From Temnothorax longispinosus (taxonomy: Eukaryota > Arthropoda > Insecta > Hymenoptera > Formicidae): 64,000 bases of DNA. Shown piece after piece: positions 10,421 to 20,925 of this stretch. The notes below the pieces were generated by a model. That model searched no databases, was not told the origin of the DNA, and saw nothing but the letters and a program-made list of their open reading frames with translations. Location of the stretch: contig NW_027270047.1 of NCBI RefSeq assembly GCF_030848805.1, forward strand, positions 248,001 through 312,000. The letters are read 5' to 3'. Position 1 is the stretch's first letter; the number at the start of each line of letters is the position of its first letter. The translations under genes and the position numbers were made by a program.

Positions 10421-11645
10421 AAGTAATCGATATATTCGTATATATTTTTACAAATAACTATTGCTTTTATTGTTAACTATCGTTTCACAATGGTGGTGGT
10501 TTACAATTACTGATGTTGCTCAAGATGGCGGTCGCACGTCTCGCAAAGTGCGATTTCTCGTTTTCGGTACGCGAAAATCCGTACGCCTTTCGTATCGGCG
10601 TCATGTAACGCTATGTGCGGGCGTTCCCGTTTGTTTCGGACATTGTGGTAGGCTTATAATCGTAATCCGGTACGTATTCGCGATAGTTACTGCGACACGC
10701 CGAGATATACGCGCGAGAAGGTTGCTACCTATACGAGCGCCCACGAGAGACTGCCTCGAGGAATATTCCTCTCTCGGGCTCCCTACCTCCGAAGTTTTAC
10801 CCCCACTATGGGGTCTCGGCCGCTTTCTCCTCGCGGTAACTTTCCATGCTACGCAGATACAATAGGTGTTTACGAGTTTGAGTTCGCCAGCAGGGCGATT
10901 CTCTAACTTTATAACGACAATATCGCTATCGTTAAGCGTCGCTATGTCGATATATCGACACAGTTAACGAAAATTCTATTCTGCAACTCATTGAAACGAT
11001 AAATGTCGATATAAGTGTCGATAAATTATCGAATTTTATCGTTAGCGTATCGAGGGGTACGAGACCCCTCGATAGCTGATAGCGACACAATTGCAGCGTC
11101 AAGTCGACCGTCGACCGCAACCACTATCATAGTATTTCCGGATTGAGGCACGGGACGGCGAGGAAAACGAGAAGGTAATCCTTTTCTATTCTTTAATAAT
11201 AAATTCAATATTGTACATAAATGTAATAATAAAGCCAACGAATACATTAAGACAAACATTTTATATATTTTTATACTTTTTATCTTCTAATACCATTGCT
11301 ACAAAAATATATTTTAAGGTTATATTCAAAATGTTAAAAACATTTTCAGAATGCTTGTAATTGATTTTTAGCTACTCTTAACTAATTATTTTTTAGAAAA
11401 CTTTATAACAAAGTAGCTTTTTAAACATAATATGGAATATTTCTCTTGTTGCAGCATTTTACAAACTGGTCCTCTACCATCCTCTGTGATTTCTTTTAAA
11501 CATCTCCATTTCTAATCTGGTATCAGAAACCAGATTACAGGCAGAAATTGTATGCCTTTCCTGTCGTCGTCATTGCCGTAAAAAGCAAGGCTTATTGCTG
11601 CAGTCGGGTAAGTAATTATTTATTCGTTAATTATTTTATACTAAC

Positions 11646-11742
11646 ACTGCGTTTCGATATTTACAACCAGTACTGAAAATCTATACTTTACGTCACGTAC
11701 ACTATAAATTTTCTGTTTTGGCAGTGAATATCGAAAGGCAGT
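11646..11742. mobile_element. Short MITE-like hairpin in Harbinger 2
   Basis: ACTGCGTTTCGATATT at 11646 pairs with AATATCGAAAGGCAGT ending at 11742. Inner sequence pairs partly. It lies in the ~1.1-kb noncoding left part of the element, upstream of the transposase. Confidence 0.65.
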
Positions 11743-11795
11743 CTAAGAAATAACGTAAAAATAATGTACGTTATACCGTAAAATCGAAAAACATA

Positions 11796-11876
11796 CTTTT
11801 CACAATTATAAAGTATACTTTATAATTGTGAGAAGTATATTTACAAGACAATTACATTAATGTAATTGTCTTGTAA
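11796..11876. repeat. Two adjacent palindromes
   Basis: 11796-11835 is a 40-bp palindrome with one arm mismatch. 11841-11876 is a perfect 36-bp palindrome centred on ACATTAATGT. Only five bases separate them. They lie about 150 bp upstream of the transposase start and could form cruciforms or be binding sites. Confidence 0.8.
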
Positions 11877-12023
11877 ATTAATTTTGCCAAAACGTCGTCT
11901 GTCATGATTTTTTTATGTTGAGTTCAGATTTTAATTTTTACATAAAATTAATTGAATCTTACTATTAATTATTTCTTTATGTATTTTAGTTTTTATTTTT
12001 TCTTGTTTTTATTATCTAGTTAG

Positions 12024-13376
12024 ATGGCTGAAGCATATTTGGTGTGGGATTTATTTATTCTCCAAGAAAGAGTAAGGAGGGTTGAACGACGAATTGAGAG
12101 AAGAATTTTGCGAGATGCTCAGAATCCATTCGAGTTACCACACAATGAATTTCTTTCAAAATTCAGAGTTTCTCAAGAAATAGTGATGCATATTGTGGAT
12201 GTATTAAGGAATGACTTGATGACAATACGCATAAATGGTTTGAGTGCGGAGATTCAAGTGTTGACAGCAATCAATTTTTATGCTAATGGCAGTTATCAAA
12301 GGCCAGTTGGCAATCAGTGTGAACTTGTTATAAGTCAACCATCTACTAGTCGTTGTATACGCAGAGTAACCCATTTCATGAATGTATATCTATTGCGACG
12401 ATGGATCCTATTTCCAATGACAGTGCAAGAAAGAACTGCAGCAAGAAATAAATTTTTACATGCTCCACAACCGTTTCCTGGTTGTATTGGAGCAATAGAT
12501 TGCACACACGTAAACATAATAGCACCTTATATTCACGAGGAAGCGTATATGAACCATCATGGTAACCATTCCTTGAATGTCCAAGCAGTAAGTATAATTC
12601 ATAAGATTTATATTACTTTTGTTTTATATTTCATATTTACTTTTAACTCTCTCTTTCTCTCTTTCTTTCTCCCCGTGTGTGCATACGTGTGATTATGAAT
12701 ATTTTTTATAGATAGTAGATCCAGATTTAAAAGTTTTAAATATAAATGCAAGATATCCAGGAGCACGGAATGATGCATACATATGGAATACTTCAGCTAT
12801 TAAACGAGCAATGGAATTTCATTATAACCGTGGTGAGAGAAGAACATGTTTAATTGGTAAAAATAATTTAAGCCCTACAGTTATATATATACTTTTTGAT
12901 ATGTTTATGTATTATATAAGTTATAATGTTTATGTTTATGTATTTTAGGTGACGCTGGATATCCATTAGAGCCTTGGCTGATGACTCCATTGGCGCATTA
13001 TCCCGAATGGAGTAGACAGTATCAATATACTTTAAAATTATGTAAAGCACGCAACATTGTCGAAAGGTTTTTCGGTGTATTAAAGGCAATATGGAGATGT
13101 CTATCGTCCCAGCGTGTTCTCATGTATGCACCAAATATCGCTGGACAAATTGTCAATGCATGTGCTATTTTACATAATATGCGCTTGCATTACAGATTAC
13201 CTATTGATGTAGAAATTGAAAATGCACATGAACCTGCACCTGCATACCATTTGAACAATGCAGAAATAGAAGCAGAACTTCGGAGAGGACCTCGCGCGGT
13301 AGCACAACGTATTCAAAATCAATTAATGCTGGAATGGTTTCCTAATTATCGTAGGGCGGATGAGCACGTAAGATAA
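12024..13376 (+). CDS. HARBI1-like DDE transposase, element 2
   Basis: The exons 12024-12587, 12712-12856 and 12949-13376 have GT-AG introns and join in frame to about 378 aa. Catalytic motifs are the first Asp in GCIGAIDCTHVNI, the second in the VDPDLKVLNINARYPGARND region, then GDAGYPLEPWLMTPL, and the Glu in RNIVERFFGVLKAIWRC. Length and motif order fit HARBI1-type nucleases of PIF/Harbinger elements. The N-terminal ~100 residues are basic and helical. The ATG at 12024 follows an in-frame stop and is the only good start. No disabling change is seen, so the gene may still be functional. It converges on the zeste-like gene, which ends 344 bp downstream. Confidence 0.93.
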
Positions 13377-13719
13377 TAAATCACATTCGGTTATATATGT
13401 ATGAGCGTGTGTGTATGGAGGATATATCTAAAATAAATTGGCAAAATAATCTTATATTTTAACATCGTCAACGTTGTTAAGTAGAGGCATAAAATTTTAT
13501 TTAATCGGTTGTATTATCCTGGATAAGATATGAATAAGACGAGAAATCAAATAAGAATGAGTAGTATTATATTAGTGCGGATTAAGAAATATTATTATTA
13601 AATATATTATTGAGTTAAGAAATATTATTTAATGTATCTACATTATTATTATTGCACATACATAAATACTTATAACATAATTATTAAACGTATCTTAATG
13701 TAAAAGTATCTTAATGTGT
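13377..13719. other. Intergenic region between the Harbinger 2 genes
   Basis: AT-rich sequence with ATTATTATT runs and AATAAA-like signals on both strands. It probably provides the two 3' ends. No gene is seen. Confidence 0.6.
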
Positions 13720-15786
13720 TTACTTTAACCTCTCCAGAATAATCTCCAGTAAATGCGTTTGTCGTTCTCCATTCTCAGCCATTATGTTAATCGCTTCGCT
13801 TATTTTCATCACAGCTTCAGCTAATGTCTGTCAATTACAAATTAAAATTAAATTACATAACATTGAAATTAATTTATATAACATTAAATTATTAATAATT
13901 AATTAACATGGATACTAACGTGCATTGCATCTGCATGTTTATTTGCGATGTCTGCAAATTCTTTTCGAGCTTCAGAATAGTGTGAATCTAACCGTGTGAC
14001 ATTATCTGCAAACATTTATGATTATTATACACACACTGACACACATACATGCACGCACACGTGGCCACGTGCCTGAGTACATATGTAACAACTTCTACTT
14101 CAAACTTGTTGACAATTATGCTATACTTACGTTTCATGCCTGATTCTTCTTTATTTTTTTTATTTGATTTTTTATTGAATGAGTTTTGCGGTGGTAGTTC
14201 TTCCGGTATATCTATTAAAATATAAAGATAAATCTGAAATATACAATACATATTTGTAGATAAAATTTTAAATTTCTATATTTAAAGAAATTTTAATTTG
14301 GTACAAACATATATTGCGTGTGGGACACTGAAAATCCTTTTTCATTTAATCGCACGAAATGTTCGTATAAAATTTCAATTTCTTTATATTTTATGCAAAC
14401 ACTTACTTTGTGACTCTGAGGGTTCTGTAATATCTTGCAATGGTTGACGTTGAAGTACAGAATCTTCATTCTGAAATATACGTTCATTGAAATCCTCATC
14501 AAATTCTAAAGTTAAAACTGTAGTATCTAAAAAAATAAGACATATTAATTTTATCTTTTTGTATAAAATATATTTTTATAATATTCATATGCATATAAAA
14601 ATAAAATTAATACGTAAAAATAACTGATATTCATCATTGGACATATACAAAAATCCAAACAATTAAATATACAATATATATTTCATAGCGTACACTCTTG
14701 GACGGAATAGCCTACAAGTATGAAGTTGGCCGTATATTAAGAGTTTATCTTTCTTCCTTCACATTGAAAAGAAAAAGATAAACTCTGAACGCACCCAACT
14801 TCATACTTGTAGGCTATTCCGTCTGAGAGTGTACATATTCATGTATAAATGAAAGTTAATATGCAAACACATACACCATGTAGCTAAAGATAAACTAAAA
14901 TTAAAATTATTTATAAATATATTACGTTTAAATGAATTCTTACTATGACATTAATAAAATAAAAAAACATACCAGTCTCTATTCTGTTTGTTATCTCTGG
15001 AATAACAACTGGCACAGGCGGAATGTTTAATATTTCAATATTTCCTGCTGTTAATTCTTCTATAGCATTCTGCAAATGAGATAATGTTTAATATATTGCA
15101 TAGAAATAAGTATACATATATTTTTATATGAAACATTTTTACTTACATTATTTTCCTCTGGAAAGCTATCTGGTACATTAGGTAAACCTTGAACATAGTC
15201 ATGTCCAATGATACCTAACACACGCTTGTCCAATTCGTCTATAGTAATATTTATTGGATTATTTCCTGTCTGTGCTCTTAATCGTCTTAATTTTTGCACT
15301 TTTTCTGAAACTCTGGATTTATAATCTCGCCAAGTCTACAACATAATGTAATATACCATAATAAATAATAAAAATATAAATATATTAATCCTTATATCAC
15401 AATACTATAAATAATACATATATTTGTATATATGGTGCATACATATATATATATATACACACACACATATCAATAAAGAATATTAATGCACTATATATAC
15501 TTACGGTCTTCCAGGATTTCACATCTTTTTTTTTTCCATCTGGTGCTAACGAATTCAATAATGTGGCTAATTCGTTCCAACTGTCCTGTGCATTTTCATT
15601 TCCGTTAATGCTATTAAATTTTCCCGTGGCCATGTATGGATGGCGTTCCAAATGGCATATGAGAGCCTCAATTTGTTGGCGATTAGCTCTGCCTTGTCGT
15701 GTTTTACTAGTTTTTCTGAAAAAGATATATTACACTTTTTATACATATAACCACGAATTTCTCATAGATTGTACTTACTCTGTCAT
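13720..15786 (-). CDS. Zeste-like Myb/SANT protein of Harbinger 2
   Basis: Eight exons can be read on the minus strand: 15786-15779, 15715-15505, 15335-15147, 15069-14973, 14526-14407, 14211-14131, 14005-13920 and 13827-13720. All joins are GT-AG and in frame, giving about 299 aa. The first ~90 residues are a Myb/SANT-like domain of the regulatory-protein-zeste type (QGRANRQQIEALICHLERH, then DSWNELATLLNSL, SWKTTWRDYKSRV). An acidic linker follows, then a Lys-rich stretch (NKKSNKKNKEE), and last an amphipathic helix (ILERLK) that could mediate dimers. In Harbinger elements the Myb-like partner binds the ends and brings in the transposase; that role is inferred. A 145-bp palindromic MITE sits in its fourth intron. 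No disabling change is seen. Confidence 0.87.
14690..14834. mobile_element. 145-bp palindromic MITE in an intron
   Basis: GTACACTCTTGGACGG at 14690 pairs with CCGTCTGAGAGTGTAC ending at 14834. Arms of ~65 bp include GAATAGCCTACAAGTATGAA. It lies between exons 4 and 5 of the zeste-like gene. Confidence 0.85.
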
Positions 15787-16045
15787 GTTTAGCACACTAT
15801 TTCTCTCTTATAATGAAAGCACACTATTTCTTTAGCACTTATTTCTCTCTTATAACGAAAGCTGTAACACAAAAAGTTATATATACATGATTTAAAGCTT
15901 CTGAACAAGAATAACGATAACACATAACATATTACTTAATTAGGTACTCATTTTTAATACAAAATATTATTCTTACCTGATAAAAGAAAGAACTGCTATC
16001 AAAAATAATATCTAGATAAATCTAGATAAAAGATAAATCTAATTA

Positions 16046-16388
16046 ATGTAAGAAAAATTAATTTAATATTGAAAAATATTATTTGATGAGAACATCAACC
16101 CAGGTAGCAAGCTGACGTTATTTATTGTCATTTTGACGTCAAAAAGATCTTTTTGAAGACATTTTGACGTTAAAATGACGATAAATAACGTCAGCTTGCT
16201 ACTTGAAAATATAAGGTTAGGATATAATTTATAATAAAAAAAGATGATAAAAATACATAGCGTAGCGTAACGTATGTTTTACGGATGTTACAATGCGGAG
16301 GATCATCTTTTTTTACTATAAATTATATTATAGACTAACCTTATATTAATGTTTTCATCAAATATAAAATTAATTTTCCTTACATCTA
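16046..16388. mobile_element. Palindromic MITE with a second palindrome nested in its left arm
   Basis: Outer arms (ATGTAAGAAAAATTAATTT at the left, its partner ending near 16388) can be followed inward to ATATAAGGTTAG and AAAAAGATGAT. The left arm is interrupted by a 99-bp palindrome at 16104-16202 (GTAGCAAGCTGACGTTATTT and complement), which the right arm lacks. It lies between the start of the zeste-like gene and the right end of Harbinger 2. Confidence 0.75.
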
Positions 16389-16391
16389 AGA

Positions 16392-16424
<33 letters not shown>

Positions 16425-16430
16425 TTCTCT
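16392..16430. repeat. (CT)n microsatellite
   Basis: CT dinucleotides run with three TTT interruptions, next to the nested MITE. Confidence 0.9.
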
Positions 16431-16979
16431 GCAATTTTGTTTCGCGTTCGTAAATACATTCAGATATATCCATAAAAATCCATGATCTGATTGGTTAAGA
16501 GAAAATTGATAGAGTTACACCGATGAAGATATACGACGTTTCATAACGACGTCGATATTGTATTTTGTATCGATATCGTATCGTCAACCCACGTCAACCG
16601 GAATTACGGAATAACATTTTCGTTAGAGTGTCGTTAGCGCAAGCGACAATTGTCGCTACGAAACGATAGCGACATTGTAGTTATAAAGTTAGAGAATCGC
16701 CCTGCTGGTGTGCGCCAGATGTTTTCGATGGAAATTTCCGCCGCCAGTACACTATTTGCGATACGCTTAATCGGCTCCCGGGTAGTGGTTTTCCACCACT
16801 TCAAAAATTTGACTTTTGATGGCGCCGACCCGTGCGCACGGCCTCTCCTACGTCCCTAATGCCGATTCCGGGTCGACTTCTCGGAGACGACGTCTAGGTC
16901 GCTTTTGACATGTCCGCCGATGGCGGCGACCCTGATGCCTGTTCTCACAGTCCCTACTGACAGTATTCCGGCCTAAGTT

Positions 16980-17610
16980 CTCGTAGCCGATGTCCGGGTC
17001 TATCGGTCTTCGCGACTGTCGCCATAACCCACCGTCCGGGTGGTCGGATTTCGACCGCGATTTGTTCCTCGGGTGTACTAGGTGTTGCCTAGTACGCATC
17101 TCCGGCCGTTTCCCGGGATGACGCCCCGTTCGTGATCGCGCAGGTTGTCGCCCGAACCCCATGTCCGGGTGGTCGGATCTCGACCGCGACTGGTTCCCCG
17201 GGTGTCTTAGATGTTCCCTAGCATGCATCTCCGGCCGTTTCCCGGGATGACGTCCCGTTCTCTATTGTACGGGTTGTCGCCCGAACTGCATGTCCGGATG
17301 CTCGGATTTCGTCCGCGTTCGGTTCCTAGGGTCCGTCGGATTTCCCTTTGGGCGCACCTTCGGCCTTTTTCCGAGATGGCGTCCCGTTCGCGATTTTGCG
17401 GGTTGTCGCCCGAACTATGTGTCCGGGTGCTCGGATTTCGCCCGCGATCGGTTCCTAGTGTTGGTCGGGCCTCCCTTTGGACGCACCTTCGGCCTTTTCC
17501 CGATATGGCGTCCCGTTTGCGATTTCATGGGTTGTCGCTCGAACTTTATGTCCGCGTGTTCGGATCGCGTCGTTTTCGCGTATGCCCCCTCTTGGGGACC
17601 CCGTGAGTCG
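16980..17610. repeat. ~129-bp minisatellite of copy B
   Basis: GCAYCTYCGGCCKTTTCCCG-like blocks recur at about 17096, 17225, 17353 and 17483 (128-130 bp apart), alternating with TGTCCGG(R)TG blocks. The position in the copy and the period match copies A and C. Open frames of ~130 codons on both strands follow from the 43-codon period. Confidence 0.75.
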
Positions 17611-17975
17611 GCATCATAATTATTACTCGCGCGGCACACGTTGTTCGTGCACTTGGTGCCTGCGCTCTGAAGATTGTGTGTGACTCGACCGTTAAACTCA
17701 AATGTGCGTTACCGCGATCCACGCACATGTCCAAAACCAAAATAACTTTATTCCCGGTCGGGCCGAACATCGTCATGCCGAAAAGAAAACCAAATTATGT
17801 GGATCGGGAGGAAAAGGTCTTACGAATTATGTGAGCCGCTGCTCGGCGACCGCTGTCGCATAACTCAAGACTATTAGCGCCGGACGGATAAAATTGATCA
17901 CGATGACTCTACGGTCAAGGAAACGTGAAAAGAAAATAAATATGTAATTAGTAGGTAAGCTATGGGAGTTCTAAC

Positions 17976-18475
17976 NNNNNNNNNNNNNNNNNNNNNNNNN
18001 NNNNNNNNNNNNNNNNNNNNNNNNNNNNNNNNNNNNNNNNNNNNNNNNNNNNNNNNNNNNNNNNNNNNNNNNNNNNNNNNNNNNNNNNNNNNNNNNNNNN
18101 NNNNNNNNNNNNNNNNNNNNNNNNNNNNNNNNNNNNNNNNNNNNNNNNNNNNNNNNNNNNNNNNNNNNNNNNNNNNNNNNNNNNNNNNNNNNNNNNNNNN
18201 NNNNNNNNNNNNNNNNNNNNNNNNNNNNNNNNNNNNNNNNNNNNNNNNNNNNNNNNNNNNNNNNNNNNNNNNNNNNNNNNNNNNNNNNNNNNNNNNNNNN
18301 NNNNNNNNNNNNNNNNNNNNNNNNNNNNNNNNNNNNNNNNNNNNNNNNNNNNNNNNNNNNNNNNNNNNNNNNNNNNNNNNNNNNNNNNNNNNNNNNNNNN
18401 NNNNNNNNNNNNNNNNNNNNNNNNNNNNNNNNNNNNNNNNNNNNNNNNNNNNNNNNNNNNNNNNNNNNNNNNNNN
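17976..18475. other. Assembly gap, 500 N
   Basis: Exactly 500 Ns. The second gap in the window has the same length, so this is probably a placeholder size. Confidence 0.99.
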
Positions 18476-18489
18476 GTCGTACGAAATGG

Positions 18490-19045
18490 CTAGTCCATTT
18501 ATAAAAAGGCGTGTTACCTGAGTGAATTTCGTTTGTATCGTAAAATTGAAGCCTCTTTTCCGCGATGCCGATTGGCTATCTCGATTGATTGCCGTGCCGC
18601 GTAGCTTGCTTCATCCCGTGAGGGACTGTCATCGCGGAGTGTGGCGAGTTTCGTGCGTGTATAGTGCGTCGTGTGTGTCATGATGTGACAGCTCGCGTCG
18701 TGTCGCGAGGTTAATCGTCCCGCGTCGTGTCGCGATTATTATACAATAGCATAATGTTAAAGCTAAATGGCGCGCGCGAAGCGCGCGCGTCTGTAGTGTC
18801 TAGTCCACTTTTAAAAAAGGCGTGTTACCTGAGTGAATTTCGTTTGTATCGTAAAATTGAAGCCTCTTTTTTCCGCGATGCCGATTGGCTATCTCGATTG
18901 ATTGCCGCGCCGCGTAGCTTGCTTCATCCCGTGAGGGACTGTCATCGCGGAGTGTGGCGAGTTTCGTGCGTGTAGTGCGTCGTGTGTGTGCGTGATGTGA
19001 CAGCTCGCGTCGTGTCACGAGGTTAATCGTCCCGCGTCGTGTCGC
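18490..19045. repeat. Direct duplication of a ~245-bp GC-rich block
   Basis: CTAGTCCA begins at 18490 and again at 18800, a spacing of 310 bp. Both copies run through GGCGTGTTACCTGAGTG, CCGATTGGCTATCTCGATTG and the CCCGCGTCGTGTCGCG end. A ~65-bp spacer with a GC hairpin separates them. No gene is seen. Confidence 0.85.
18735..18800. repeat. GC hairpin block shared with ~60210-60290
   Basis: The block holds CATAATGTTAAAGCTAAAT, a CG-repeat hairpin (about 18770-18789) and GTCTGTAGTGTCTAGT. The same order appears on the opposite strand near 60215-60285. The hairpin stem is alternating CG of about 8-9 bp. Confidence 0.75.
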
Positions 19046-19133
19046 GAGGTTAATATTATTATTAATATTAACCTCAATAAAGGTGAGATCTGAATATATT
19101 TTTATATATTGTCGTTAGTAAGAAACTAGATAT

Positions 19134-19560
19134 ATGTTACATGGCTTGCGTAGGAAAGCTGCGGCGTATGCTGGAGGTCTCGTACTTGATCCGAAGAAAG
19201 GTTTCTATGACAAGCTGGGACTGCTGATGGACTTCAATTTCTGGTATTATACAAGATGTATTAATCCGAGTATTATACAAGAGTACAATTTGTGTTTTAC
19301 CACCGTGCCCGGTGCGGCGTATGCTGACGCCGAGGTAATTTTCTTATATGCAAACTACATGAAGTAAATATCTGGACTAAAACATAATTTATACAGTGCA
19401 GCAATTAAATATTCTCGAGTTAAATCTGGAGTCAGGTATGATCCCGACGGAGAGTCACAAATTAGTCAAAAGCAGACAGCAGATCAAGCAACTCATGAAA
19501 GCGCCGAATCTATTGCCGGAACAGAAAATGGATTATCATATCAGGCAAATACAAATATAG
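19134..19560 (+). pseudogene. POLA1: DNA polymerase alpha catalytic subunit fragment
   Basis: The segment reads KAAAYAGGLVLDPKKGFYDK then DFN and, after a short insertion, NPSIIQEYNLCFTTV. That is the family-B polymerase motif A region of POLA1 (DFNSLYPSIIQE in the family), which holds a catalytic Asp. The insertion looks like a tandem copy of TATTATACAAGA and destroys the SLYPS core. A second piece in another frame (19435-19560) reads PTESHKLVKSRQQIKQLMKA and EQKMDYHIRQ, the next conserved part of POLA1. The rest of the ~1400-aa protein is absent. It is a transposed or duplicated gene fragment and not a working polymerase gene. A splice-donor-like GAGGTAATT at 19333 suggests genomic rather than retrocopy origin. 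Confidence 0.88.
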
Positions 19561-19792
19561 TTAGAAGAAAATTCATGCACATTTAAGATATATAGAGAGG
19601 TAATTATAAAAATTATTATCGCTTGTATTATTTCAAAGAGTATTGTTTTATAAAAGTTTACTGACTGTTTTTATCTAAAATATATATACATATTCGTATA
19701 TATGTTGCTTATATTGAGCTGGTATACAGAGCTTATCAGATTTCTTTCTCAATCACAGACGCATCCTGACCAACCATCGCGCGCGCTCAAAC
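19561..19792. other. AT-rich spacer
   Basis: Follows the POLA1 fragment. I see no reading frame or repeat of note. Confidence 0.5.
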
Positions 19793-20925
19793 TAGAGATG
19801 GGCGATATTCGGGGAAAAAATCGATTATGTAATAATCGATTATGAGAATAATCGATATCGAGAAATCGATTATTAAGAAAAATAATCGGAAAATAATCGA
19901 TTTTTTAAACTGGTTATTTAAAAAATGGCACGTAAATGGTTTTTTATTGTTTTTCGATTTGTTTAATTGTTTATTTTGAGCATTTCACATTTATGTAAAA
20001 TATGTATAATATTATTAAGAAAATTTTTAAAAATTATTATTTATTGGCTAACTAAAACTGAAATAACTATCAGGACTAGAATAAGACATAACAACATTAC
20101 TTTGTACAAATATATTATACATATAAATAAAGTACATTTAAAATAAAAAAATAGATCGGTCATAATACTCATAATTTAATAACTCGATTAACATAACATA
20201 CCGAGATTTTCCGAGATCATAAACGAGCAAGATGATTGTAGAGATTCGGCTCGTTCGGTGTTTGCATATGACAAACTTGATGACGCTATAGAATCCATCT
20301 CCAATATCTAATTCCGAATCTTTGCAGTTGCGGACGTCGATTAGCTTGTCAAGTGACAGGTTACCACTGTTACCAGGTTAGGATTTGCTTAAATTCATAT
20401 GTCGTCATTTATTTGTATTGTACAAGGAAATTCTTATTATTCTTAATTATTATATTTGTAAAATTCTTATTTCTTACCTTTCGAGAGTTTTGAGTATCAC
20501 ACATTAACATTGACAGTATTGACACATATGAGTATATGAGTATGACAATAATGACAACAGAAAATATTATAAAATTTATATGCGAAAGCCAGAAAGAACG
20601 ACAAAAAAAAATTTCACGACTTTACTTGTTCACGTGCTCTGCAATGTAAATTCACCCGCGGAAATCGCGGGATAGACAAGATAGACTGCGTTCACTGCGT
20701 CTGCGTACTCTGCGTGACCACAACCGGCCAATCAGGCGGTCGGGGTACTCGGGGTCGGGCCTCGGGCCAATCCGGTGAATCCGGCCAATGACAATAATCG
20801 ACATAGCCCGATGCGGCAGGGTAAAATAATCGATTAATCGGTTCACAAATAATCGAATAAAAATAATCGATTATGACAAAAATATAATCATTTTTGTTAA
20901 AATCGATTATAATCGCCCATCTCTA
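19793..20925. mobile_element. Non-autonomous hAT-like element with terminal ATCGATTAT repeats
   Basis: The ends TAGAGATGGGCGAT and its complement (ending at 20925) resemble hAT termini. Both ends carry clusters of AATCGATTAT-type motifs within ~110 bp, probably transposase-binding sites. The 1133-bp interior is AT-rich at the left and GC-rich near 20640-20800, without a transposase. An 8-bp target duplication is not convincing. Confidence 0.75.

Larger units (their letters stand above)
10891..16704. mobile_element. PIF/Harbinger transposon 2 (HARBI1-like, zeste-like partner), complete
   Basis: Terminal inverted repeats starting CAGGGCGATTCTCTAACTTT extend ~50 bp with few mismatches at both ends. 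The flanks are CAG (10888-10890) and CTG (16705-16707), fitting a CWG-type target. The undisturbed site in copy C reads CACCAGGTGTGCG. The 5814-bp element holds a three-exon transposase (+) and an eight-exon zeste-like gene (-), which are convergent. Several MITE-like palindromes are nested in its noncoding parts. Confidence 0.93.
9683..17975 (+). repeat. Composite mini-exon repeat, copy B (split by Harbinger 2, runs into gap)
   Basis: The head GTTGTAACCGAACG follows GGTTAGGTT at 9675. The leader ends CCGAGAAG at 9777. Mini-exons lie between 9842 and 10407 and the CGAGAGACTGCCTCGAG signature is near 10744. The copy is then interrupted at 10891-16704 by a Harbinger element and resumes with GTGTGCGCCAGATG. 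The body minisatellite (16980-17600) and a tail with TGAAGATTGTGTGTG (near 17670) and CGGCGACCGCTGTCGCATA (near 17845) align with copy C. It runs into the N gap. Confidence 0.8.

Noticed and set aside
16848..17776. 130-codon frames on both strands of copy B
   Set aside because: The 129-bp period and high GC keep frames open; no domain and both strands look alike.
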